Source: Chitinophagaceae bacterium (GTDB lineage: Bacteria; Bacteroidota; Bacteroidia; Chitinophagales; Chitinophagaceae). From it: 9,839 bases of DNA. The notes under the pieces are model-generated. The model ran no database searches. It was not told the DNA's origin and worked only from the letters and a program-made list of their open reading frames with translations. A program made the position numbers and the translations under genes. The stretch lies in contig JANYEU010000139.1 in the NCBI GenBank assembly GCA_025362915.1, positions 1 to 9,839 of the forward strand, in the 5' to 3' direction. This document shows positions 1-5,270 of this stretch, in pieces; position 1 is the first letter of the stretch, and every line of letters starts with the position of its first letter.

Positions 1-956
1 TGTAAGGTATGCTGCATCCTAAACCGTGGATGAAAAAGGTGTATGGTAACAGAGTCGGTTACTATAGAATCTTTTGTGCCCAAATCGTATTCATGCCTAT
101 ATAATAAGTTGGTTTCCTTATAGATATTCCCAGTATTTACAGTTGTGTTGAAAGGACTTGGGCTTAATAGTGCGAAAGCACCCAAGCGTGTAGCTAACTG
201 ATAAGGATTGTTGAGAGCCCCCTTCAATGTATCCAACGATTCCCTCGAAACCAGACCACCGTTTTCGGAGCTAGCGTGTTTGTTAGTTAATAAAATAAAC
301 AAACCTTCATAACGTTTATTGGGTGATTGGTAGTGTGTGGTAAACCTAAAGTTATTGTGGCTACTATTCTGTGTTCGGAAACTTCCGGGGGAGTTGATGA
401 ACTTATATTCTATGGAGAAATTAAAGTTCGATTTTCTGTTTTGTGTATGTAATATATCTATGGTTTGCTCGCTATTGCTACCAAGTAAATAACCAAGTTC
501 TGTATAAGGTCTTGTTGTTTGGAAAAACTTGGTATTCTCCACCGTATAATTATAGATGTCGTATTGGTGAAAGCCAGCATCCCAACCCGCTTTTAGTATC
601 GGATTAAACAATAAGGACCTTGCTGCCGTGCCATAATTACCCAAATGATCATAAGTATAAGAAACAGAGAAGCGTTTGTCAAAATCGTTGATCGAAGAAT
701 CGATGGTGCGGGTGCGGGTAGAATCGTAATATCTGTAAAAGATGGTGATAGAATCAGCGTATCTGTCCCTATGTTGCAAAGAGTCTTTTCTGCCGCCTTG
801 TTGTGGTTGTGTTGAATTGCCGGTATTGGATTGTGAATAATTATTTGCTCTGGAGGATAGTTCATTAAATTGGGAATGTGCTATTGAATGAACGAATACC
901 AGTAATAGGGTGATGCACAATAACCTGTAATTTCTCTCCAATAGCCTAATTGTCAT
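1..956 (-). CDS. Putative outer-membrane beta-barrel porin (Porin_10-like), 5' part, runs off the left edge
   Basis: The frame is open from an ATG at 956 to the left window edge: 318 codons are visible and the 3' end is missing. The start gives a clear signal peptide: basic MTIRLLERNYR, hydrophobic core LLCITLLLVFVHSIA, probable cleavage after AHS before QFNEL. The mature protein begins with a Ser/Asn/Gln-rich linker and then has alternating aromatic and polar strands typical of an outer-membrane barrel, such as FSVSYTYDHLGNYGTAAR, NPILKAGWDAGFHQYDIY and FNFSIEYKFINSPGSFR. RSLLFNPI, GWDAGFHQYDIY and FKFINSPGS-like segments are what I associate with the Bacteroidota 'putative porin' family (Pfam Porin_10), usually about 600-700 residues, so roughly half is here. 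The real substrate is unknown. It lies 109 bp downstream of ribD on the same strand with no clear terminator between, so read-through is possible, although the products are unrelated. Confidence 0.8.
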   Translation of the reverse strand, partial: MTIRLLERNYRLLCITLLLVFVHSIAHSQFNELSSRANNYSQSNTGNSTQPQQGGRKDSLQHRDRYADSITIFYRYYDSTRTRTIDSSINDFDKRFSVSYTYDHLGNYGTAARSLLFNPILKAGWDAGFHQYDIYNYTVENTKFFQTTRPYTELGYLLGSNSEQTIDILHTQNRKSNFNFSIEYKFINSPGSFRTQNSSHNNFRFTTHYQSPNKRYEGLFILLTNKHASSENGGLVSRESLDTLKGALNNPYQLATRLGAFALLSPSPFNTTVNTGNIYKETNLLYRHEYDLGTKDSIVTDSVTIHLFHPRFRMQHTL

Positions 957-981
957 AATTGCTGCAAAGTAAGTAGATATT

Positions 982-1009
982 GAGTTATGAGCTATGAATG
1001 ATGAGTTAT
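982..1009. repeat. Four tandem heptamers of GAGTTAT type
   Basis: Four consecutive 7-mers read GAGTTAT, GAGCTAT, GAATGAT, GAGTTAT. The outer two are identical, the second differs at one position and the third at two. The array sits in the 109-bp gap between the ribD stop and the porin start. I know of no function; it could be a heptameric short tandem repeat left by replication slippage. Confidence 0.55.
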
Positions 1010-1065
1010 TAAAGCGAGTATGGCAAATTGTTAAATTAATATCTTTTCCAAACACCCCTATTTCA

Positions 1066-2118
1066 TCATTCATATTTGTAAGTAATAATCCTGTCTTTTC
1101 CAATCATTAGTATATCAATTATTTGTGCATTCTTTAATGTAGGGGAGGGGATTCCATCGGCGATGGTAAGTGTGGTGTTGGTAATTACCCGTGCTTCGTC
1201 CCACAAGCTATCATCTATAAATGCCTGTAGGGTTTTGCTTCCGCCTTCTACCAATATGCTCTGAATATGCTGTTCAAAACAGGCATCCATTATTTGTGGA
1301 AGCAATTCTTTTCTGCTATTCAACTGATAGAACTGTAGGTTTTCTTCTTCCTTGTTTTTTAGGTGATTGAAAAGGATGGTCGGAAGGCTCTTATCAAAAA
1401 CTTTCAAGGTGTTGGGCAATTGTAATTCCTTATCAATTACCAATCTTACAGGTTGTTTACCAGTCCAGAGTCTGTTAGATAGGGACGGATTATCTGATAT
1501 TGCCGTATTGGTGCCCACCAATATGCCAGCTTCCTCGCTGCGCCATTTATGCACCAATCTGTTGGTTGTTTCGCTGCTTATCATCAAACGCATGGCGGTG
1601 TTATTTCCTATAAAATGATTGGCTGTTTCTGCCCATTTCAAAATGATATAAGGGCGCTGTTTTGTATGAAAAGTAAAGAATCTTTTATTTATTTCCTTGC
1701 ATTCAGCTTCCAATATGCCTATCGTTACATCTATTCCTGCTTGTTGCAGTTTCTCTATTCCTTTGCCGTCAACCTCCTTAAAAGGATCGCGGCAACCAAC
1801 CACCACATCAGGTATTTCATGCTGGATGATTAGGTCAGCACAAGGAGGGGTCTTGCCAAAATGTGCGCATGGCTCCAGGCTTACATATATGGTCGATTGA
1901 TTGATGAGGTGTTTATCTGCCTCTTGTACACTATTTATACAGTTTACTTCCGCATGGGCTTGCCCATGTTGTTCATGATACCCTTCGCCAATAATTCTAT
2001 CATTATGTACCAGCACACTACCCACCATTGGGTTTGGTGCTAACGCACCCACTCCCCACTGGGCAAGCTGCAAGCAGCGTTGCATATAATGTTCGTGCGG
2101 TGATGATGGAGTAGCCAT
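1066..2118 (-). CDS. ribD: Bifunctional riboflavin biosynthesis deaminase/reductase RibD
   Basis: Cytosolic enzyme of riboflavin synthesis. It deaminates the pyrimidine formed by GTP cyclohydrolase II (EC 3.5.4.26) and then reduces the ribosyl side chain with NADPH (EC 1.1.1.193). The 350-residue protein has an N-terminal zinc deaminase domain (about 10-150) with HAEVNC at 55-60 (zinc ligand H55, catalytic E57) and PCAHFGKTPPC at 83-93 (zinc ligands C84 and C93). The C-terminal reductase domain (about 155-350) shows KWAETANHFIG at 161-171, GILVGTNTAISDNPSL at 198-213 and VEGG at 290-293. Length is normal for the family. The frame extends back to a TTG at 2142, but that codon overlaps a likely promoter box, so I chose the ATG at 2118, giving MATPSSPHEH. 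ATG at 2085 (MQRCLQLA) is a less likely alternative. One oddity: the usual acidic-glycine pair after KWA.T is NH here. No other rib genes are in the window. Confidence 0.95.
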   Translation of the reverse strand: MATPSSPHEHYMQRCLQLAQWGVGALAPNPMVGSVLVHNDRIIGEGYHEQHGQAHAEVNCINSVQEADKHLINQSTIYVSLEPCAHFGKTPPCADLIIQHEIPDVVVGCRDPFKEVDGKGIEKLQQAGIDVTIGILEAECKEINKRFFTFHTKQRPYIILKWAETANHFIGNNTAMRLMISSETTNRLVHKWRSEEAGILVGTNTAISDNPSLSNRLWTGKQPVRLVIDKELQLPNTLKVFDKSLPTILFNHLKNKEEENLQFYQLNSRKELLPQIMDACFEQHIQSILVEGGSKTLQAFIDDSLWDEARVITNTTLTIADGIPSPTLKNAQIIDILMIGKDRIITYKYE

Positions 2119-2138
2119 AACTATATTTGTATAAGCTC

Positions 2139-2147
2139 GCAAACTTA
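2139..2147 (-). promoter_or_regulatory. Candidate -7 box of the ribD promoter
   Basis: On the minus strand the bases read TAAGTTTGC, an exact match to the Bacteroidota TAnnTTTG -7 consensus. It lies about 20 bases before the ATG at 2118, so the leader would be very short and leaves no room for an FMN riboswitch. No convincing -33 TTTG is visible at the right distance. If used, it rules out the upstream TTG start of ribD. Confidence 0.4.
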
Positions 2148-2224
2148 GGGCTTATGTGAAAAAGAGGAGGGGTTTCTATTTGATGTGTTTATTCCTCTCA
2201 CACCATTACCAAACTACAAAATCC

Positions 2225-2239
2225 TAACCATAATGGTTA
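2225..2239. repeat. Short palindrome, TAACCAT-A-ATGGTTA
   Basis: A perfect 7-bp inverted repeat with one central base, about 80 bp upstream of the presumed ribD promoter and just after the HTH relic. It has the size of a small operator, but AT-rich 7-bp palindromes also arise by chance, and no regulator can be named. Confidence 0.3.
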
Positions 2240-2312
2240 ATAGCAGTAAGCACATGAAATGGGGGGCATTAGCCAGTATTATTGGTTAATTTTCAACTTA
2301 ATTACATTGCCC

Positions 2313-2523
2313 TCACACCACCAAATACCCTGCTCTTATTGCTTTTACAATAAGGTCGGTACGGCTGATGGCGAAAAACTTGTCAAAAAGACCCACACGG
2401 TATTGCTCCATTTAGCTTTTGGTCATTTTAAAACTATTGGCAATTACCTTATAAGGTTCGCTACTGCTTATATATCGCTATGATTAATTCATCTCTTTTC
2501 CAAAGTTTTTGCCCTGCTTTCAT
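2313..2523 (-). pseudogene. Broken LuxR/GerE-type helix-turn-helix gene
   Basis: This reads as a small DNA-binding protein disrupted by one frameshift and one in-frame stop. From the ATG at 2523 the first frame gives MKAGQKLWKRDELIIA. After a single extra base near 2472 (in the run around GCGATATATAAG) the next frame gives YISSSEPYKVIANSFKMTKS. A TAA at 2412-2414 follows, and then MEQYRVGLFDKFFAISRT and DLIVKAIRAGYLVV to a TGA at 2313. Joined, it fits the LuxR C-terminal (GerE) fold in order: KRxxEII, the YKxIA recognition-region motif, a degraded TVExYRxxLFxKF, then SRTxLxxKAIRxG. The span of 211 nt is 70 codons plus one base, as expected for one inserted base. With no receiver domain it would have been a stand-alone HTH protein of about 70 residues, the size of GerE. 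The stop of the upstream small ORF overlaps the ATG as ATGA, so the two were probably once co-translated. The family call is recognition from pattern only. Confidence 0.62.
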
Positions 2524-2717
2524 AGTAAAGAATAATTTTTAAAATCTAAATCAAATTGCATCACGAACTCAAATATACACTTTTTGTCGTAACATCTGTG
2601 AATCTCTGTTTTATTCAGGGTATGAGAAAGGTCTAAGATGATTTCAGTTCTTGCTCCGCACTTTTTACAAGTGGTGGGTTGGTCTGAATAAATAAAGACG
2701 TTATTAAAGTCTATCAT
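2520..2717 (-). CDS. Small cysteine-pair (zinc-ribbon-like) protein of unknown function
   Basis: An intact 65-residue ORF with an ATG start at 2717. It has CKKC at 17-20 and a second cysteine pair at C42 and C47 (RCYDKKC), separated by 21 residues, which resembles a small zinc ribbon although the second pair has four residues between cysteines, not two. The rest is acidic and aromatic near the C-terminus (FEFVMQFDLDFKNY). There is no signal peptide or membrane segment, so it is probably cytosolic. I do not recognise the family and assign no function. Its stop overlaps the start of the broken helix-turn-helix gene as ATGA, suggesting a former two-gene unit. Because its partner and the next gene upstream are both dead, it may itself be non-functional, but it shows no internal stop. 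Confidence 0.5.
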   Translation of the reverse strand: MIDFNNVFIYSDQPTTCKKCGARTEIILDLSHTLNKTEIHRCYDKKCIFEFVMQFDLDFKNYSLL

Positions 2718-2880
2718 TCTGATTAGATTAAAAATTAATAGAAAGTACTGACTGTAAAAATCCTAAACGTGTCTTAAAGTACATTGGCTTATAAGTCACG
2801 TTGGATAACTTTATTACAACTTATCAATAGGTAATCGCACGTTTATCTTATTTAGATACCTCCCCTTATCTCCCTACCAA
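2718..2880. other. Non-coding spacer between the small ORF and the Vsr relic
   Basis: AT-rich, with no open frame or relic I can align. It contains an imperfect inverted repeat at about 2800-2827 (TTGGATAACTT and AACTTATCAA) and an 8-bp inverted pair TAAACGTG (2764-2771) and CACGTTTA (2838-2845) about 66 bp apart. Both may be chance. Confidence 0.3.
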
Positions 2881-3271
2881 CTACTCAAATACCTTCTTGT
2901 TCTTCACGGCACATTCCCACACCATTACAACCTTGTAGCCCATATTGGTAAGTGTTTGTTATTTGATGGAATCATTGTTTTGGTTGCAGATTATCTTTTC
3001 GGTCCACCATTTGGTGCAGGTTTTGGGCTTCTTGAAGTGTTCGCAGTTATGGTACCCATGCCAAAAGCATCCGTAAACAAAGATGGTGGTGTTATATTTG
3101 GGTAGTACAATATCGGAGGGTGCCGGGTCATTTTTTGTTGTGCAGGCGGTATCAGAAACCATTGGCAAAAAGAAACTTTCGCACCAAAAGTTCGGGCTTG
3201 GCATCCTTCCCTTTGATGCGGTTCATGATGTAGCTTCTCTTTTCCTTGCTCAACACACCTGGTATAGACAC
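2881..3271 (-). pseudogene. vsr: Broken very-short-patch-repair endonuclease gene (Vsr family)
   Basis: Vsr enzymes nick next to T:G mismatches left by deamination of 5-methylcytosine and usually accompany a Dcm-type methyltransferase. Read on the minus strand, the relic gives, in order: VLSKEKRSYIMNRIKGKD, AKPELLVRKFLFANGF, a TGA where family members have R, YRLHNKK, a second TGA, PGT, then a one-base insertion into the next frame. That frame gives SDIVLPKYNTTIFVYGCFWH and GYHNCEHFKKPKTCTKWW, TEKIICNQNNDSIK, a TAA, and finally MGYKVVMVWECAVKNKKVFE before TAG at 2881. These match the family landmarks: the SKEKRSxxMxxIKGK start, the PDIVLP catalytic strand, GCFWHG, and the C-terminal VVWEC strand. 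Three internal stops and one frameshift make it dead, while the catalytic Asp and the GCFWH block survive. The start is uncertain: GTG at 3271, or GTG/TTG near 3256. No methyltransferase gene is in the window. Confidence 0.85.
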
Positions 3272-3533
3272 AAAAATAAAATATTTTTAGTAGCAATTAA
3301 TTGCTTTTAATTTCTTTTCTCTTCTCTTACCCTTCTACATCATTTACCACTTTTAGTGATACCCTACCTAGTCCAAGCCCCATATCGATGAGTATTTATA
3401 TAATAAATTTCCTTTGCTTCCACCGGTAGGCTAAGTGTTTCTGTATTAGTTTTTAATCTAGTTGCATATAAAGTAATAAGCTTACTTCTCAATCTTCTTA
3501 CTGATTGCCAACTTGCAGAAGTGTACATAAAAA
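3272..3533. other. Gap with no confident gene; one doubtful 54-codon ORF
   Basis: Between the Vsr relic and the terminator of the next gene. The only open stretch I can point to is 3528 down to 3364 on the minus strand, 54 codons beginning MYTSASWQSVRRLRSK and ending YYINTHRYGAWTR. Its ATG lies in the tail of a terminator hairpin and I recognise no family, so I do not call it a gene. An overlapping frame also reads GLGLGRVSLKVVNDVEG before a stop at about 3319. These could be further gene debris of the same decaying region. Confidence 0.3.
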
Positions 3534-3565
3534 GAAGAGGACTGAAAATGAATTCAGCCCTCTTC
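3529..3565 (-). terminator. Rho-independent terminator of the T9SS protein gene
   Basis: In the direction of transcription, the arm GAAGAGGGCTGAA (3565-3553) pairs over 13 bp with TTCAGTCCTCTTC (3546-3534), with a single G-T wobble and a six-base loop. A run of five T follows. It starts 25 bp after the stop codon of the gene ending at 3590. Confidence 0.88.
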
Positions 3566-3589
3566 GGTAAAAGTTATTATGAATGTATA

Positions 3590-4819
3590 TTATTGAACTG
3601 CAATTGTTTTTGTAACCCTTGTAGAACCATTGGTTAGCTCTAATTGGTATGTACCAGCTTTAAGAGAACTCGGCAATGTCAATGCTTGCGCTAATGAAGC
3701 GTTAATTACATTGATAGGAGTAGATGATATTTTTTGACCAGTAACTGTATAGATGTTAACAGTGTAAGAACCAGCAGAAATACCATCCAATTGAATGTTT
3801 ACTTTAAGACCAGTAACCGGATTAGGGAATATGGTAATGCCATTTTTAGGTTGACTAATAACTTTTACAACAGAACTGTAAGCATAAACACCAGATTTGT
3901 CGATAGATTTAACTCTGTAGTAGCTGATGCCTGTAGAAGAAGTACGATCTGTGTAAGAATAGTTTTTGCTGTTTGTAGCAGCGATAGTTCCTATTTCTCT
4001 GAAAGGATTACCGTTGGTAGATTTTTCGATAGAATAGTTAGAAACGTTTGTTTCAACACCTGCAGACCAGTTAATAACCGATTGGCTATTGATTAGGCTA
4101 GCGTTAATGCTACCAATTTTAACTGAAAGAGGCGTAGGGTTTGCATAGATAGTAATGCCCTCAAAGCCCAAAAGTTTACCAGTTGTAGCAGTTTTAGAAT
4201 TATTGAAAGGCAACATTCTTAAGCTAAAGGTTTGTCCGGTTGTTAGCAAAACAGTATTAGGAAGTTCATGAACAAAAGTTTGCATGGTGTCTTTCATTAA
4301 TTTCTGGGCAGTTCCTAAAACCAACAGGTTTGAAGTAGCCCAACCATCGGTTGAGTAATAAAAATCAGCAGTTACAGCACCACCACCAGAACTTACCATT
4401 GATGCTTTTATACTAGTAATGTATAATGGTGAATTAACTTTTACATTAAACTGAATGTATCTATCAGGAATACCAGCTAATGTTGTACTTCCCTCCCAAG
4501 ATCCAGCAGATGCTGCAACTGTCACACCATTATTATCAGTTGCACCATATTCTTTCATAGAATAAACAGCATTACTGTAAGGAGAGGTTGCAATTTTAGG
4601 TTTTAGCGACTTAGCAAAGCCCATTTTTGCCAATGTCAAAGAGTCAGCAGTTAATCCAGAAGTAGTAAACGCGGCAGAATCAAAGGCATGAGCCGGTAAT
4701 CCTGCTGGGGGTTTAGTCGTATTTGTCCAGACAGCAGAATCAGATTGGGCAAATAATTTTGCACTAACAAACAATATTGTTAGAACAGCAAACAAACGAA
4801 GAGTAGAGACACATTTCAT
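3590..4819 (-). CDS. Secreted protein with T9SS type A C-terminal sorting domain
   Basis: A 409-residue exported protein. Residues 1-24 are a signal peptide (MKCVSTLRLF, core AVLTILFVSAKLFA, cleavage before QSDS). Residues about 110-225 form a beta-rich domain (YIQFNVKVNSPLYITSIKA, ADFYYSTDGWATSNLL, TTGQTFSLRMLPF) that resembles beta-sandwich accessory domains next to Bacteroidota secreted pectate lyases and xylanases; no catalytic motif is visible. Residues about 232-321 look like a fibronectin-III-like fold ending YYRVKSIDKSG. Residues 327-409 are a type A sorting domain with ITIFPNPV at 328-335 and the end GTYQLELTNGSTRVTKTIAV. By knowledge of the family, the protein crosses the inner membrane by Sec, the outer membrane by the type IX machinery, and is released or anchored at the surface. 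It is a single-gene unit with its own promoter and terminator. The role (adhesion, glycan binding) is not determinable from sequence. Confidence 0.85.
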   Translation of the reverse strand: MKCVSTLRLFAVLTILFVSAKLFAQSDSAVWTNTTKPPAGLPAHAFDSAAFTTSGLTADSLTLAKMGFAKSLKPKIATSPYSNAVYSMKEYGATDNNGVTVAASAGSWEGSTTLAGIPDRYIQFNVKVNSPLYITSIKASMVSSGGGAVTADFYYSTDGWATSNLLVLGTAQKLMKDTMQTFVHELPNTVLLTTGQTFSLRMLPFNNSKTATTGKLLGFEGITIYANPTPLSVKIGSINASLINSQSVINWSAGVETNVSNYSIEKSTNGNPFREIGTIAATNSKNYSYTDRTSSTGISYYRVKSIDKSGVYAYSSVVKVISQPKNGITIFPNPVTGLKVNIQLDGISAGSYTVNIYTVTGQKISSTPINVINASLAQALTLPSSLKAGTYQLELTNGSTRVTKTIAVQ

Positions 4820-4855
4820 AATAGCTTTTTTATTAATGAATAATTTTATTTAAAT

Positions 4856-4864
4856 GCAAATGTA
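4856..4864 (-). promoter_or_regulatory. Candidate -7 box for the T9SS protein gene
   Basis: The minus strand reads TACATTTGC, an exact TAnnTTTG match, 36 bp upstream of the ATG at 4819, which would give a leader of about 30 bases. The -33 element is not obvious. A 7-bp-stem hairpin (4894-4913) lies just upstream of where it should be. Confidence 0.45.
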
Positions 4865-4893
4865 TTTCCATGCAAAATAACTTCCATTCTGCC

Positions 4894-4913
4894 GCATCCT
4901 GCTAATAGGATGC
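4894..4913 (+). terminator. Terminator-like hairpin with no matching gene
   Basis: GCATCCT (4894-4900), six-base loop GCTAAT, then AGGATGC (4907-4913), immediately followed on the plus strand by CTTTTTA. It has the form of a plus-strand intrinsic terminator, yet the nearest gene to its left is on the minus strand. It could stop antisense transcription, or act as an inverted-repeat operator next to the promoter of the T9SS protein gene. Confidence 0.45.
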
Positions 4914-5244
4914 CTTTTTAAATTTAAATTGGTTGGGCTATGTATTTTAAGTCCATTTAATGGATTGATAGCTAATTTTGCAATCAGAATTTTTACAGTT
5001 ATTAGATTTTAATAATAAATTATTGATTTGTGTTGATAATTTTCAAATTGACCTTATTTAATAGAGCCTAATGAGAAGTATTACTTATTGAGCGTTATTG
5101 ATATTTTGGGTTTAAGTCTACAAGCATTAATATTAAATAAAATAGGTATAATACTTGCTAAAAAAATTTGATTGTGCTTTCACATTTTCTTAGCATATAT
5201 TAAAAAAAGGTTAAATAGTGTGTTCTACTTATGTTAGATTTACT

Positions 5245-5251
5245 TATCTTG
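5245..5251 (+). promoter_or_regulatory. Weak candidate -7 box for the sugar transferase gene
   Basis: TATCTTG followed by C differs by one missing T from TAnnTTTG and lies about 20 bases before the ATG at 5271. No -33 partner stands out. Listed because it is the closest match at a suitable distance. Confidence 0.22.
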
Positions 5252-5270
5252 CCCGAAAATCATTCAGCTT

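Larger units (their letters stand above)
4820..5270. other. AT-rich divergent intergenic region (451 bp)
   Basis: It separates the T9SS protein gene (minus) from the sugar transferase gene (plus) and should carry both promoters. I find no ORF or RNA gene. Contents: the -7 box at 4856-4864, the hairpin at 4894-4913, a 13-bp palindrome TCCATT-T-AATGGA at 4952-4964, a plus-strand TAATTTTGC at 4973-4981 that matches the -7 consensus but would leave a leader of nearly 290 bases, and a weak box TATCTTG at 5245-5251. Confidence 0.5.

Noticed and set aside
593..865. Minus-strand 90-codon ORF inside the left edge
   Set aside because: It is another frame of the porin gene, whose own frame is open from 956 to the edge with a signal peptide.
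1615..1640. Unusual reductase motif KWAETANHFIG in RibD as a sign of lost activity
   Set aside because: Only one small motif deviates; zinc ligands, NP and VEGG positions are intact and the length is normal, so I treat it as natural variation.
2119..2240. Possible FMN riboswitch upstream of ribD
   Set aside because: I see none of the conserved RFN blocks, and the probable promoter leaves a leader of only about 20 bases.
2259..2483. Plus-strand 74-codon ORF
   Set aside because: It lies antisense to the HTH relic and has no recognisable domain.
2991..3296. Minus-strand 101-codon ORF and plus-strand 75-codon ORF over the Vsr region
   Set aside because: Both are alternative frames across the Vsr pseudogene; the family motifs lie in the two other minus frames.
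2143..3589. Insertion sequence or transposon as carrier of the relics
   Set aside because: No transposase fragment, terminal inverted repeats or target-site duplication could be found by eye.
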